Part shown: positions 25,589 to 34,774 of the stretch, piece after piece
Numbering within the stretch: the first letter of the stretch is position 1
Layout: every line of letters begins with the position of its first letter
Source of the DNA: JAFAHS01 sp046728175
GTDB lineage: Bacteria; Desulfobacterota; Binatia; Binatales; Binataceae
Direction: 5' to 3'
Length of the DNA: 59,350 bases
Assembly (NCBI GenBank): GCA_046728175.1
Contig: JBKPEA010000090.1
Coordinates: 1 to 59,350, forward strand
Notes under the pieces: generated by a model
The model's input: the letters and a program-made list of their open reading frames with translations, nothing else
What the model was told of the DNA's origin: nothing
The model's database searches: none
Translations under genes and position numbers: made by a program

Positions 25589-27028
25589 CTATTGCTGACC
25601 GGTTGGAGAAACGCTCTGCTGCACGTCGCCTCTGGCGAGTTGCAGCTTGAATGAATTCCAATGCTTGAGAATATCGATTGCCTTCTCGAGCTGGACGTCC
25701 TTTTCCTTCTCTTCCTTTTCAGCCTTCTGGGCCTTGGCGGACTTGTCCGCGGGCTTGCTGGCCGACGGGCTCGCGTTGGACTGCGGCGCCGGCGCGGCCG
25801 CACCTTCGCTGTCTTTGTGCGACTGCCCGTTCTGGAAGTGATGCGGCAGGTCGCTCTCGTGAATCTCGGGATTCTCGTCCACTTCGGCTCCCGGAATTTC
25901 GAGCGCCGCCAGGGTTGGTTTGGGCGGCTCCACATCAACGTCGGGCGTGATGCCTACCGCCTGAATCGAGCGCCCATTGGGAGTGAAGTAGCGCGCGGTG
26001 GTGAGGCGAAGCGCCGAATGATCGTCAAGCGGAAGGATGGTCTGAACTGAGCCTTTGCCGAAGGTCTGCGTGCCAACCACGACCGCGCGGCGCTGGTCCT
26101 GCAGCGCGCCGGCCACGATCTCGCTGGCGCTCGCGGTCCCACCGTTGACCACCACGACCAGGGGGTAGTCGTCAAAACCCGTCTTCTTGTGCGAGAAGAA
26201 CTTCTGTTCCTGGTCCTCCCGACGACCCAGAGTGTAAACGATCATGCCGCCGTCGAGGAATTCATCCGAAACCTTCACCGCCTGCTGCAGCAAGCCGCCG
26301 GGATCGTCGCGCAGGTCGAGAACCAAGCCCTTGATATGACCATCGTGTTCCTTCTCGAAGTCGTCGAGCGCCTTCTGCACCGCCTCGTCGGTGTTCTCCT
26401 GGAAAGTACTGACCCGGATGTACTCGAAGCCATCATCCAGTTTCTTCGCCTTGACCGACGGAATCTTGATCACGTCCCGCGCGATCGCCACGTTGAAAAG
26501 TTCGGGGACATTCTGGCGGTGGATGGTCAACTTGATCTTCGATCCCTTGGGCCCACGCATCCGCTTGACCGCCTCGTTGAGTGTCATGTCCTTGGTGAAG
26601 TCGTTGTCGATCTTGATGATTTGGTCGCCGGACTTGATACCGGCCCGATAGGCCGGGGTGTCATCGATGGGCGACATTACGGTGAGGATGCTGTTCTTGA
26701 TCGTGATCTCTATCCCGAGACCCCCGAAGCTGCCGCGCGTCTCCACTTCCAGGTCCCGATACAACTCGGGCGTGAGATAGGCGCTGTGCGGGTCGAGGGA
26801 GGAGAGCATCCCGGTTATCGCACCGTCGATGAGGCGCTTGGTAGTAACCGGCTCGACGTAGTTTTTCTGGACGATCGCGAGCACGTTCGCGAACGTCTCC
26901 AGTTCCTGGTACGTGTCGTTGGGCAGCGCTTGCGCGCGGCGCACCGCCACCGAACCGAGTCCCAGGAAAGAGGCGATCACGAAGATCGCCAAAGTTATTG
27001 CCCAACGATTCCGTTTTATTACCGCCAT
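25589..27028 (-). CDS. C-terminal processing peptidase, S41 family
   Basis: A 479-residue CtpA/Prc-type serine protease, periplasmic or membrane-anchored. The N-terminal signal anchor is WAITLAIFVIASFLGLGSVA. A PDZ domain (about 100-185) contains FGGLGIEITIKNSILTVMSP. In the protease domain the catalytic Ser lies in GGTASASEIVAGALQDQRRA and the Lys in VGTQTFGKGSVQT. The C-terminal extension from about 385 is Ala/Lys/Glu-rich and low in complexity. Such enzymes cleave substrates at their C-termini. The gene ends a row that includes lgt and a thioredoxin, and is closed by a terminator. Confidence 0.93.
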   Translation of the reverse strand: MAVIKRNRWAITLAIFVIASFLGLGSVAVRRAQALPNDTYQELETFANVLAIVQKNYVEPVTTKRLIDGAITGMLSSLDPHSAYLTPELYRDLEVETRGSFGGLGIEITIKNSILTVMSPIDDTPAYRAGIKSGDQIIKIDNDFTKDMTLNEAVKRMRGPKGSKIKLTIHRQNVPELFNVAIARDVIKIPSVKAKKLDDGFEYIRVSTFQENTDEAVQKALDDFEKEHDGHIKGLVLDLRDDPGGLLQQAVKVSDEFLDGGMIVYTLGRREDQEQKFFSHKKTGFDDYPLVVVVNGGTASASEIVAGALQDQRRAVVVGTQTFGKGSVQTILPLDDHSALRLTTARYFTPNGRSIQAVGITPDVDVEPPKPTLAALEIPGAEVDENPEIHESDLPHHFQNGQSHKDSEGAAAPAPQSNASPSASKPADKSAKAQKAEKEEKEKDVQLEKAIDILKHWNSFKLQLARGDVQQSVSPTGQQ

Positions 27029-27105
27029 GCGACACCGGCCATTTCAGAGTCTTTCAATTTAAGCAGAACCACGGTTCTGATGCACCGGGATTCTTCTCCC
27101 TCCAA

Positions 27106-27708
27106 TCAGCTTGGTTTCGACTCAAGAAGTTGCTTGAGCGCGTCTTTGACATCGGGACGAGACCAGTCGAAAGCTCCCATGTGATGGGCAACGATCCTGC
27201 CCTTGCGGTCGATGATGAAGGTTTCTGGTACGCCGCTCACATCGTACGCCTCGCCGACCTTGTTTTCCGGATCGAGCAGAACCTTGAAGTGGTAACCGTT
27301 TTTCTCCACATAGGGTGCGACGACTAAACGGCCTTTGGTATCCTGACTGACCGCCAGCATCACGAAGTCCCGGTTTGTCCGGAGCTCATCGTACAGCGTC
27401 TCCATCGACGGCATTTCCTCGCGGCATGGACCGCACCACGTGGCCCAGATGTTGAGAAACACCACCTTACCCTTCAGCTGCGCCAGTGACACCGTGCTGC
27501 CATCGAGGGCTTCGAGCTTGAAATTCGCGGCCCTGTCTCCGGCGGCGACCGGCGGTGATTCCTGCTCCTGTTCTCGGTTGGAGGCTTGTTCCTGGTCAGC
27601 GCTGGGGGTGCGGCGATTGTCGCGCATCTGGCCGGCGATTAGGAGCACGATCCCCACCAGCGCGATCACGGCAGCGGCGGTATAGATCAGTTTGTTACTT
27701 GCTCTCAT
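27106..27708 (-). CDS. ResA/TlpA-like membrane-anchored thioredoxin
   Basis: A 200-residue protein with one N-terminal anchor helix (KLIYTAAAVIALVGIVLLIA), a charged linker, and a thioredoxin fold from about 70 with the redox site WATWCGPCREEMPSM. GVPETFIIDRKGRIVAHHMG supplies the cis-Pro region. TlpA/ResA proteins reduce disulfides outside the membrane, often for cytochrome c or secreted protein maturation. ATG 27708 is chosen because the anchor begins there; the open frame upstream overlaps lgt. It starts two bases after the lgt stop. Confidence 0.9.
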   Translation of the reverse strand: MRASNKLIYTAAAVIALVGIVLLIAGQMRDNRRTPSADQEQASNREQEQESPPVAAGDRAANFKLEALDGSTVSLAQLKGKVVFLNIWATWCGPCREEMPSMETLYDELRTNRDFVMLAVSQDTKGRLVVAPYVEKNGYHFKVLLDPENKVGEAYDVSGVPETFIIDRKGRIVAHHMGAFDWSRPDVKDALKQLLESKPS

Positions 27709-27710
27709 GA

Positions 27711-28550
27711 CTATGAGGCGTGCATCGCCTGCTTGGCCGCCAGGCTCTCCTGCTTGGCTCCTGCCAGCAACCACGCCACCGACCCGAAGATAATCATGCC
27801 TATCGCAATCAATTGGGCCTCGCTAAGGCCGATAAACACCCGCCGATTGATTCGCACGAACTCAACTATGAAACGAGCTGCGCCTGCGAGTATCAAGTAG
27901 AGGAAAAACAATCGGCCGTCGGCAAAACCCCTGCCGCGTAGTCTCCAGAGGATGACGAAAACCCCCGCGTATAGCAGCGTCTCATAGATCGGCGCCGGAT
28001 GCACACGGACGCCCGGAAAAAAGCCCGACACCAGCTGACCGTGCGCGTCCAGCTTGAGCACAGTCAGCGAGTTCCACCCGACGATGGCGCGCGGATAGGC
28101 CATCGCCCACGGCAGCATGGAGGGCAGACCCCAATCACCGTCTCCGGCCAGCTGGCAACCCAGTCGGCCAATTGCCTGTCCGATGGCCAGGGCCGGAGCA
28201 CACATGTCGATGGTTTTTAAAAACCCTATCTTGTAGTAGCGCGAGACCAGATAAGTGGCGAAAATTCCACCGAACAGACCGCCGTACCAGACAAATCCAG
28301 ACCCCGACACGATCATCGACTTCGGATCTGCCCAGTAGCTGGAAAAATTGTTGAGGATATCCAGAACCCGGGCGCTGCTTATGCCGAGAATTGCCGCCCA
28401 GACTACGATCGACGACGCGTACTCGGTCACGATCCCGCGCCGTCGACATTCGAGCGTAATGACGTAGTCGGCGGCCAGAAACCCGAGCGCCATCATCATG
28501 CCATAGCTGTAGACGGACAGGGGTCCGATATGAAAAAGGACCGGAATCAT
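27711..28550 (-). CDS. lgt: Prolipoprotein diacylglyceryl transferase
   Basis: Transfers diacylglycerol from phosphatidylglycerol to the lipobox cysteine of prolipoproteins, in the inner membrane. The 279-residue polytopic protein has the Lgt signature region IGQAIGRLGCQLAGDGDWG near 126-144, then YPRAIVGWNSL, the HPAPIYETLLYAGVF segment near 190, and RFIVEFVRINRR. Membrane-helix number and length are normal. Lipoproteins predicted in this window, including the 261-residue protein and the cyclophilin, would be its substrates. Confidence 0.96.
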   Translation of the reverse strand: MIPVLFHIGPLSVYSYGMMMALGFLAADYVITLECRRRGIVTEYASSIVVWAAILGISSARVLDILNNFSSYWADPKSMIVSGSGFVWYGGLFGGIFATYLVSRYYKIGFLKTIDMCAPALAIGQAIGRLGCQLAGDGDWGLPSMLPWAMAYPRAIVGWNSLTVLKLDAHGQLVSGFFPGVRVHPAPIYETLLYAGVFVILWRLRGRGFADGRLFFLYLILAGAARFIVEFVRINRRVFIGLSEAQLIAIGMIIFGSVAWLLAGAKQESLAAKQAMHAS

Positions 28551-28644
28551 AGCGCGCTGAGATTATAGTAAGCTTCCGGGCAGGTCGAACAGAACATGTT
28601 TTAATGGCTTGCTGTGGGGCACCCTCCCCATATACGACGCAATC

Positions 28645-29094
28645 GTGCGGGCAATTCTTCAACGGGTCAGCCGGGCCGAGGTCAGAGTCGGCGGCCGCGT
28701 GGTAGGAAGCATCGCGCACGGATTGGTCGTGCTCCTGGGAGTCGCCCGCGACGATACCGAAGCCGACGCAGCCTTTATAGCGGATCGGACGCTCGGATTG
28801 CGCATCTTCGCGGATAACGCCGGCAAGATGAACCTGTCGCTCCGCGTGGTTGGTGGGCAGCTGCTAGTAATTTCGCAATTCACCCTGCTCGCGGATACCG
28901 AGTCAGGACGCCGTCCGTCGTTCATTCGCGCGGCTCCCCCGAAAGAAGCGCAGCGCCTCTACGAACACTTCGTCTCGCTCGTTCGCCAACCCGATGTTAA
29001 GGTTGAAACGGGAGAGTTCGGTGCCCTGATGGAAGTCGACCTGGTCAATGAGGGTCCGGTCACGATCATCCTGGATAGCCGCAACCGCAAATAG
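28645..29094 (+). CDS. dtd: D-aminoacyl-tRNA deacylase
   Basis: Removes D-amino acids mischarged onto tRNA. The 149-residue protein starts RAILQRVSRAEVRVGGRVVG, then has LLVISQFTLLADTESGRRPSF, which carries the SQxT active-site motif, and NEGPVTIILDSRNR, the Gly-cisPro motif. GTG 28645 is chosen because the family N-terminus begins there; a TTG further upstream would add 12 non-homologous residues. No Shine-Dalgarno is apparent. It is first of three tightly packed plus-strand genes and is divergent from lgt. Confidence 0.93.
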   Translation: MRAILQRVSRAEVRVGGRVVGSIAHGLVVLLGVARDDTEADAAFIADRTLGLRIFADNAGKMNLSLRVVGGQLLVISQFTLLADTESGRRPSFIRAAPPKEAQRLYEHFVSLVRQPDVKVETGEFGALMEVDLVNEGPVTIILDSRNRK

Positions 29095-29097
29095 ACA

Positions 29098-29568
29098 ATG
29101 GCGCGAGCCGGCTTTTACGCGGTCGAGTCGGGAAAAATCTCGTTCCGGCGCGACGGCAACTGGTACACCGATGACGAGCGGATCGACAATCCGCGCATCG
29201 CGTTGTTGTTCAGCAAATCAATTCAACCAGGTCCGGACGGGACGTTCTTTCTGAAGGTCGGTGACGAGCGGGCACCAGTCAGCGTGGAAGACACGCCCTA
29301 CGTCGTCCGCACGCTGGAGGACGACGGACGCGGTGGCTTCGCGATGCTGCTAAACGATGACACCCGCGAGCCCCTCGACGCTTGCGCGCTGGAGGTTGGC
29401 GCGGACAACGCCCTCTATGCACGGGTCAAGAGCGGCAAATTCCAGGCGCGCTTTCTGCGCAACGCTTACTATCATCTGGCGGATAGGCTTGAGTCCGACG
29501 AGACCGGGAAATTCTTTCTGAATCTCGGCGGAGTGCGGCATCTGATCGGGAGCGCGCCTCCCACTTGA
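29098..29568 (+). CDS. DUF1285-like protein
   Basis: A 156-residue soluble protein. RRDGNWYTDDERIDNPRIAL resembles the WYYxDEPI(E/x)R opening of DUF1285, followed by DGTFFLKVGDERAPVSVEDT and PYVVRTLEDDG, also in that family's order. The family has no established function. It starts four bases after dtd and its TGA overlaps the TTG start of trmL. This suggests a co-translated unit with two tRNA-related enzymes, and a role in tRNA or translation quality control is only inferred from that. Confidence 0.7.
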   Translation: MARAGFYAVESGKISFRRDGNWYTDDERIDNPRIALLFSKSIQPGPDGTFFLKVGDERAPVSVEDTPYVVRTLEDDGRGGFAMLLNDDTREPLDACALEVGADNALYARVKSGKFQARFLRNAYYHLADRLESDETGKFFLNLGGVRHLIGSAPPT

Positions 29569-30041
29569 GCACCAATCAACCCGCGCTGCACATCGTGCTG
29601 GTGCGCCCCGAGATCCCGCAAAACGCCGGATCGATCGCGCGTCTGGCCGCCGCAACCAAGACCCGCTTGCATCTCGTGGGGCCGCTGGGTTTTTCCCTCG
29701 CCGATCGCTACCTCAGGCGCGCTGGACTGGATTATTGGCCGCTGGTGGATCTCCGCACCTATCCAGGATGGGGCGAATTCGTGGCTGCCAATCAAAAGAT
29801 TGCGGCGAAATTTTTTTCTGCCCGCGCCGAGCCGAGTTACCTGACCGCCAGCTATGCACGCGGCGACTACCTGGTGTTCGGGAACGAGACCAAGGGGCTC
29901 GGCAGGGAGTTTATTGCCGAGCGGAAAGACTGCACCTTCCGCATCCCGATTTTTGAAACTGGTGTGCGAAGTCTGAATCTCGCCAACGCCGTGTCGATCG
30001 TGGTGTACGAAGCATTGCGTCAGACCGGGATGGTGAACTGA
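29565..30041 (+). CDS. trmL: tRNA (cytidine/uridine-34 2'-O)-methyltransferase TrmL
   Basis: SPOUT-fold methyltransferase of 158 residues that modifies the wobble ribose of tRNA-Leu isoacceptors. Diagnostic motifs are LVRPEIPQNAGSIARLAAAT (motif 1), DYLVFGNETKGLGREFI (motif 2), and RIPIFETGVRSLNLANAVSI (motif 3, the knot). The reading frame opens at TTG 29565, overlapping the previous gene's stop by four bases (TTGA), so translational coupling is likely. Confidence 0.93.
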   Translation: MSTNQPALHIVLVRPEIPQNAGSIARLAAATKTRLHLVGPLGFSLADRYLRRAGLDYWPLVDLRTYPGWGEFVAANQKIAAKFFSARAEPSYLTASYARGDYLVFGNETKGLGREFIAERKDCTFRIPIFETGVRSLNLANAVSIVVYEALRQTGMVN

Positions 30042-30143
30042 GGTAAGGTACGCGGTCTGCTTCGCACGCGACGCACACGGCGAAAGCAGCCGCGGGGGGA
30101 CCAGTTCGCGGCCGCTCGGTCGGGCAACTCCATGAAAATCGGG

Positions 30144-30371
30144 TCAGGACTTGCGGATGCGGCAACCGCCCGAGCCGCAGCCGCATCCACCCGTCTTGCC
30201 GCGGCGCTGACCCAGCTCGTAACCGATCGATTCCAACTCCGTTGCACTAACCCACGACAGTTCGCCTGCGATCGGCGTATCGCAATGCACGCAGGCGCGG
30301 TATTCGAGGCCGGCATCGTCAAAGCCCACCCAGGTCAGCACATCCTTCTGACACGATATGCAGCGCGCCAT
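30144..30371 (-). CDS. Small zinc-ribbon-like protein with Cys/Gly tail
   Basis: A 75-residue protein not assigned to a named family. ARCISCQKDVLTW and YRACVHCDTPI form a CxxC...CxxC zinc-ribbon-like pair near 4-32. The C-terminus is GGCGCGSGGCRIRKS, a Gly/Cys run resembling metal-binding tails. ATG 30371 is chosen because the CxxC module begins right there, although the frame is open upstream into the merR gene. It lies 43 bases after the merR stop and may be co-transcribed. Function unknown. Confidence 0.65.
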   Translation of the reverse strand: MARCISCQKDVLTWVGFDDAGLEYRACVHCDTPIAGELSWVSATELESIGYELGQRRGKTGGCGCGSGGCRIRKS

Positions 30372-30414
30372 CGGAAAGCTGGAACTTATGACGAGGGGAT
30401 CAGACACGGGGTGG

Positions 30415-30894
30415 TTACTCGAGCATCTTGTGCAAGGACTCGAGATCGCGGCGTACGTCGGAAAGCACGCGACGTGTTTGTCCATCGACCGCCGATTTCT
30501 GGGGAGTTTCGCCTGCGGAGGTTGGTTCGGTCTGTACAACGGTGGTCGGTTTGCCCGCCAACAAAGCCTCGAGCCCGTTCTCGCGGATGTACTTGTTCGC
30601 TCCCGCGATCGTGAAGCCTTCCTGATGCAACAACCGTTTTATCAGCCGCAGCACCTCCAGGTCGTGGTCGTGGTAGAAGCGATGTTTGGTGCGTGAATGG
30701 CGCGGTCTCAAGAACGGAAACTGGGTCTCCCAAAATCGCAATACATAAGTCTCCACCCCGAGTACCTCAGCCGCTTCCCCAATCTTGAGACCTCGCTCGG
30801 GCATCCCCGCGACTAACTGGGTCACAGTCCGCTCCGGCGCCGCGGCCTTGGGCTTGTTACGCTGGGGCGCGGCGGGGCGGCTTTTGCGGGTCAT
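30415..30894 (-). CDS. MerR family transcriptional regulator
   Basis: A 159-residue protein with a Lys/Arg/Ala/Pro-rich 35-residue N-tail. A MerR winged helix-turn-helix follows at about 35-105: LKIGEAAEVLGVETYVLRFW, ETQFPFLRPRHSRTKHRFYH and DLEVLRLIKRLLHQEGFTIA. No Cys-based metal site or effector domain follows, only a short helix-rich tail. The ATG overlaps the ihfA stop by four bases, an arrangement known from many proteobacteria where this MerR gene follows ihfA. Its target is unknown. Confidence 0.9.
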   Translation of the reverse strand: MTRKSRPAAPQRNKPKAAAPERTVTQLVAGMPERGLKIGEAAEVLGVETYVLRFWETQFPFLRPRHSRTKHRFYHDHDLEVLRLIKRLLHQEGFTIAGANKYIRENGLEALLAGKPTTVVQTEPTSAGETPQKSAVDGQTRRVLSDVRRDLESLHKMLE

Positions 30895-31184
30895 GGCCTG
30901 GTGGAACTGCCGTTGTTGATTCGATCCTTAAGGACCTGACTTGCCTTGAAGGATAGCACGCGGCGCGAGTCGATTGTTATGGGGGCTCCGGTCTGCGGAT
31001 TGCGTCCACGGCGGGCATTTTTGTGATTGACGATAAACGTCCCGAAGCCGGAAATCTTGACCTTATCCCCTTCGCACAGACTTTCACGGATGATCGCGAA
31101 AACCGCTTCAACTACTGCAGAGGCCTCCTTCTTGGAGGAGCCTACTCGCTCGTAGATCAGATCCACGAGGTCCGCTTTGGTCAT
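30891..31184 (-). CDS. ihfA: Integration host factor subunit alpha
   Basis: HU/IHF-family DNA-bending protein of 97 residues. MTKADLVDLIYERVGSSKKE starts the helical dimerisation part, followed by GDKVKISGFGTFIVNHKNAR and the beta-arm tip RRGRNPQTGAPITIDSRRVL. It pairs with an IHF beta subunit that is not in the window. ATG 31184 is preferred over an in-frame TTG nine codons upstream. It follows pheT, as in many proteobacteria. Confidence 0.94.
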   Translation of the reverse strand: MTKADLVDLIYERVGSSKKEASAVVEAVFAIIRESLCEGDKVKISGFGTFIVNHKNARRGRNPQTGAPITIDSRRVLSFKASQVLKDRINNGSSTRP

Positions 31185-31228
31185 GCCCTGTGGCGTATTG
31201 GTCCCCACCAACTCGCACCGAGCACGCT

Positions 31229-33691
31229 TTACTGCCGCAACCCAGCTCCCAGGCGCATCCTGGCCCGTTCGACCAGAGCCGAATGGACCCGGTTTACCTC
31301 CTCATCTGTCAGCGTGCGATCTTTCGCCCTGTATCGACAGGCCAGCGCAACGCTCTTCCTCCCCGACTCGATTCCTTGCCCCTCGTAAACATCGAAGATC
31401 TCGACACTCTCCAACAGGGACGGCGCAACTTCCTTCACGGTCTCGATCACCGTCGCGGCCGGAAGCTCGCGTTCGAGAACCAGTGCGACGTCGCGTCTAA
31501 CCGCGGGAAAACGCGCGGGTACCTCAATCGTTTTGCGCGGCGTGAAACCATAAGAAATGAATTTCGTTAAGTCAAGTTCGAAGACCGCGCACGGCCCGTC
31601 GAGCTCGAGCCGTAGGGCCTCCCGGGGATGCAGTTCGCCCAGATAGCCCACCCGCGAGCCCTCAACCGCGATCTTCGCGGCCCGGGCGGGATGTAGAAAC
31701 GGTACCTCGGAAGGCGCGGCGGCGTCGAACGAAATTCGCTCGCGGAGATCCATTGCGGCGAACCACGATTCGAGGATTCCCTTCATGGCGAAAAATCCGC
31801 CGCTCACCCCATCCTGACCTAGAGCCGGAATGAGATAGGGACCGTAACTCAACGCGCCCAACATCAGAGTCTCGCCGGGGCTTCCGTCGCGCATCGCGAA
31901 CACTTTTCCAATCTCGAAAGCGTGGACCGCGGAGGCCTCCCGATTGAGGTTGAACCGTAACGTCCCGGTCAGCCCCGGCAGGAGGCTCAGGCGCAGTTCG
32001 CTGAGTTCCGCAGACAGGGGATTCTGAACCACAACCGGTCTCGGTTCCGGCGTGACGCCTGCATATCTCACGTTGTCAGCGGGTCCGGTAAATGCCAGCG
32101 TCCGTACTTCGTTGAGGCCCGCTCCCAGCATCACTTCGCGCGTGTTCCTAAGAAATGCGCGCAGCGGACTCTGGGCGGGCCGCGCCGCGATCCGCACCGG
32201 CAGACCGCTGGGGATATGGTCGAGGCCATTGAGCCGTGCCACTTCCTCCGCTAAGTCGGTGGGCTCGTTCAGATCGGCGCGCCAGGAAGGCGGCACGACG
32301 TTTAACAACCCGCGACCGGCCGACTTTACCTGGGCTCCGATCGCTCTTAGCCGCCGCCTGCTTTCGGCGGGAGCCACCGCTACCCCAATCAGCGATTCCA
32401 TGACGGTGAGATCGAGGTTTATGCTGCGCACCGCCGCCGGACGCGGTTCGATGTCCATCAAGTCGGCTGAGGGCTTGCCACTCGAGAAGAGGCCGATTAA
32501 CTCGGCGACGCGAGCCAGCGCGGTCGTCTGCCCCGCGCGATCGATCGCACGAACAAACCGGGAGCTCGCCTCGCTGTGGAGTTGCAGACGTCGGGAGGTG
32601 CGCGCCACCGTGGCGGGCTCAAAGTACGCGCTCTCTAACAGGATGGCGGTGGTGGCTTCGCTGACTTCGGAGTTCAGTCCGCCCATCACTCCGGCGATCG
32701 CCAGTGGCTTGGCCGGATCGGCAATCAACAGATCATCCGGCTGAAGCACGCGGGTGAGGTTGTCCAAGGTGGTAAATTCGCGATCGGCGCCGGCGCGCCG
32801 CACCACGATCTTTCTCTCGACGATTTTAGTCAGATCGAAAGCGTGCAGCGGCTGGCCGGTCTCGAGCATTACGTAGTTGGTCGCATCCACCACACTGTTG
32901 AGCGCACGCATGCCGCAAAGCTCCAGGCGGCGGCGCAGCCGGATGGATGAAGGCCCAATCTTGACCTTCGTCATTGCCAGCGCGGCGTAACGCGGACACA
33001 AGTCCGGGGCCACAATTTCGACGGCGAAATCCGCCGGCCGCTCCGTTTTGGTGCGGCGGCGAATCGGACGTGGCCGCGGCACGTTGAGTCGGACGCCGAA
33101 AATCGCCGCCACTTCGCGCGCCAGACCGATGATGGAGAGGCAGTCGCCCCGGTTGGGGGTAACTTCCACATCGAGCACGGCATCGGGCAGGAAAAGGAAG
33201 TCAGCCAGGTCGGTCCCGACTGGCGCGTCGTCGGGCAGTTCAAGAATTCCGGTGTGCTCACCGGAAAGTTGGAGTTCGCGCTCCGAACAGAGCATCCCCT
33301 CCGAGCGCACGCCGCGAATGGTCGCCGCCTCCAGAGCCGGCAGCTCTTCCAGCCGGGGAACGCCGTCTCCGTGCTGCCCTTTGTCAGCCCCGGCCAGGCG
33401 TGCCCCCACCATCGCCAGCGCTGCCGTCATCCCGCACCTTGCGTTTGGGGCTCCGCAAACCACGCTGAAGCGTCCCTTGGGGCCCGCGTCCACCTGGCAG
33501 AGGCTCAACCGATCGGCATTGGGGTGGCGGCCGACCTCTATCACTTTAGCGATCACCACGCCCCGGAAGGCCGGCTCGATTTTCTCGATGTTCTCGACCA
33601 CCAGCCCGGCCGCGCTCAGCCGATCGGCGATCTGGTTGACCGTCGCATCGAGCTGGACGAACTTACCAAGCCAACTCAGGGGCAGCTTCAT
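31229..33691 (-). CDS. pheT: Phenylalanine-tRNA ligase beta subunit
   Basis: The 820-residue large subunit of the alpha2-beta2 enzyme that charges tRNA-Phe. Domain order: EMAP-II-like tRNA-binding fold near 40-150 (VGRHPNADRLSLCQVD), B3/B4 editing domain near 210-390, B5 domain near 400-480, and catalytic-like core. A C-terminal ferredoxin-fold anticodon-binding domain lies near 725-815 (RFPAVRRDVALVLERELP). The ATG overlaps the pheS TGA (ATGA), so the pair is coupled. Length is normal. Confidence 0.98.
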   Translation of the reverse strand: MKLPLSWLGKFVQLDATVNQIADRLSAAGLVVENIEKIEPAFRGVVIAKVIEVGRHPNADRLSLCQVDAGPKGRFSVVCGAPNARCGMTAALAMVGARLAGADKGQHGDGVPRLEELPALEAATIRGVRSEGMLCSERELQLSGEHTGILELPDDAPVGTDLADFLFLPDAVLDVEVTPNRGDCLSIIGLAREVAAIFGVRLNVPRPRPIRRRTKTERPADFAVEIVAPDLCPRYAALAMTKVKIGPSSIRLRRRLELCGMRALNSVVDATNYVMLETGQPLHAFDLTKIVERKIVVRRAGADREFTTLDNLTRVLQPDDLLIADPAKPLAIAGVMGGLNSEVSEATTAILLESAYFEPATVARTSRRLQLHSEASSRFVRAIDRAGQTTALARVAELIGLFSSGKPSADLMDIEPRPAAVRSINLDLTVMESLIGVAVAPAESRRRLRAIGAQVKSAGRGLLNVVPPSWRADLNEPTDLAEEVARLNGLDHIPSGLPVRIAARPAQSPLRAFLRNTREVMLGAGLNEVRTLAFTGPADNVRYAGVTPEPRPVVVQNPLSAELSELRLSLLPGLTGTLRFNLNREASAVHAFEIGKVFAMRDGSPGETLMLGALSYGPYLIPALGQDGVSGGFFAMKGILESWFAAMDLRERISFDAAAPSEVPFLHPARAAKIAVEGSRVGYLGELHPREALRLELDGPCAVFELDLTKFISYGFTPRKTIEVPARFPAVRRDVALVLERELPAATVIETVKEVAPSLLESVEIFDVYEGQGIESGRKSVALACRYRAKDRTLTDEEVNRVHSALVERARMRLGAGLRQ

Positions 33692-34734
33692 CGCTCACCC
33701 CCGCTGACCGATGGAAACTGGGCGAGGAACCGGAGATCGTTTTCAAAAAACAGCCGCATATCATCGGTGCCAAGCTTCATCTGTGCGGTCCGCTCGACGC
33801 CCATTCCGAACGCGAACCCTTGGTATTCCGCCGAATCGAGTTTTACGGCTCGCAGCACGTTTGGGTGAATCATTCCGCAGCCCAGAACCTCGGTCCATCC
33901 GCTGTACTTGCACACCGGACACCCCGCCCCCGCGCACAGCCGGCAGTGGATATCGAGCTCGGCGCTCGGTTCGGTGAATGGAAAGAAGCTTCCCCGAAAG
34001 CGGACCCGGGTCTCGCCGAAAAAGCCCTTGGCGAATTCCGTGAGGACGCCCTTCAGATGACTCATGGTTATGCGGCCGTGCCGATCGATCATGAAGCCCT
34101 CGATCTGGTTGAAGGCAGGCGAGGCGCGCACGCTCAGATCGTCGCGGCGGTAACATCCCCCCGGACACACCACCGCCAGCGGAGGGCTGCGGCGCTCCAG
34201 CACCCGGATCTGTCCGTTGGAGGTGTGCGTGCGCAGCAGCAGCCCACCGGGAAGAAAGAAGGTGTCCTGCATGTCCCGCGCCGGATGATCGGGCGCAAAG
34301 TTGAGCGCGGCGAAGTTGTGGAAATCGTCCTCGACGTCCTGCGTGTACTCGACCTCAAAGCCCATCTCGCACAGAATGTCCAGCATCTCCTCGATCATCT
34401 GGGTGATCGGATGAATGCGGCCGCGCGGGATTTTCGTGCCGGGCAGGGTGACGTCCAGTTTGGCCTCGCCGAGAGAACGTTCCAACTCGCGGCCGCGCAG
34501 ATTATCCTGCAACGCCGCGATCCTGCTTTCGAGTTCGCGCTTGATCTCGTTGACGAGCTTGCCGACCAGTGGCCGTTCGGCCGGGGCGAGGTTGCCCATG
34601 CCGCGCATGATTTCGGTGAGCTCGCCGGAACGGCCGAGCACCCGCACCCGGACCGCTTCGATCGCTTCCGCGGTCGCATGATCGGAAAGCTCGGCGAGCG
34701 CACGCCGTCGGATCTCCTCTAATTGCTCCTTCAT
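33688..34734 (-). CDS. pheS: Phenylalanine-tRNA ligase alpha subunit
   Basis: Catalytic subunit of PheRS, 348 residues. The N-terminal coiled-coil (about 1-85) is followed by a class II core: THTSNGQIRVLE, YRRDDLSVRASPAFNQIEGF (motif 2 region), FRGSFFPFTEPSAELDIHC, VLGCGMIHPNVLRAV, and motif 3 GFAFGMGVERTAQMKLGTDD. The ATG at 34734 has AGGGA just upstream. It follows a strong hairpin and T run placed between rplT and pheS, and overlaps pheT at its end. Confidence 0.98.
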   Translation of the reverse strand: MKEQLEEIRRRALAELSDHATAEAIEAVRVRVLGRSGELTEIMRGMGNLAPAERPLVGKLVNEIKRELESRIAALQDNLRGRELERSLGEAKLDVTLPGTKIPRGRIHPITQMIEEMLDILCEMGFEVEYTQDVEDDFHNFAALNFAPDHPARDMQDTFFLPGGLLLRTHTSNGQIRVLERRSPPLAVVCPGGCYRRDDLSVRASPAFNQIEGFMIDRHGRITMSHLKGVLTEFAKGFFGETRVRFRGSFFPFTEPSAELDIHCRLCAGAGCPVCKYSGWTEVLGCGMIHPNVLRAVKLDSAEYQGFAFGMGVERTAQMKLGTDDMRLFFENDLRFLAQFPSVSGGER

Positions 34735-34774
34735 TCCCTGTCACTCCACACTCGCAGCTCGCGCGGAACTGCGG

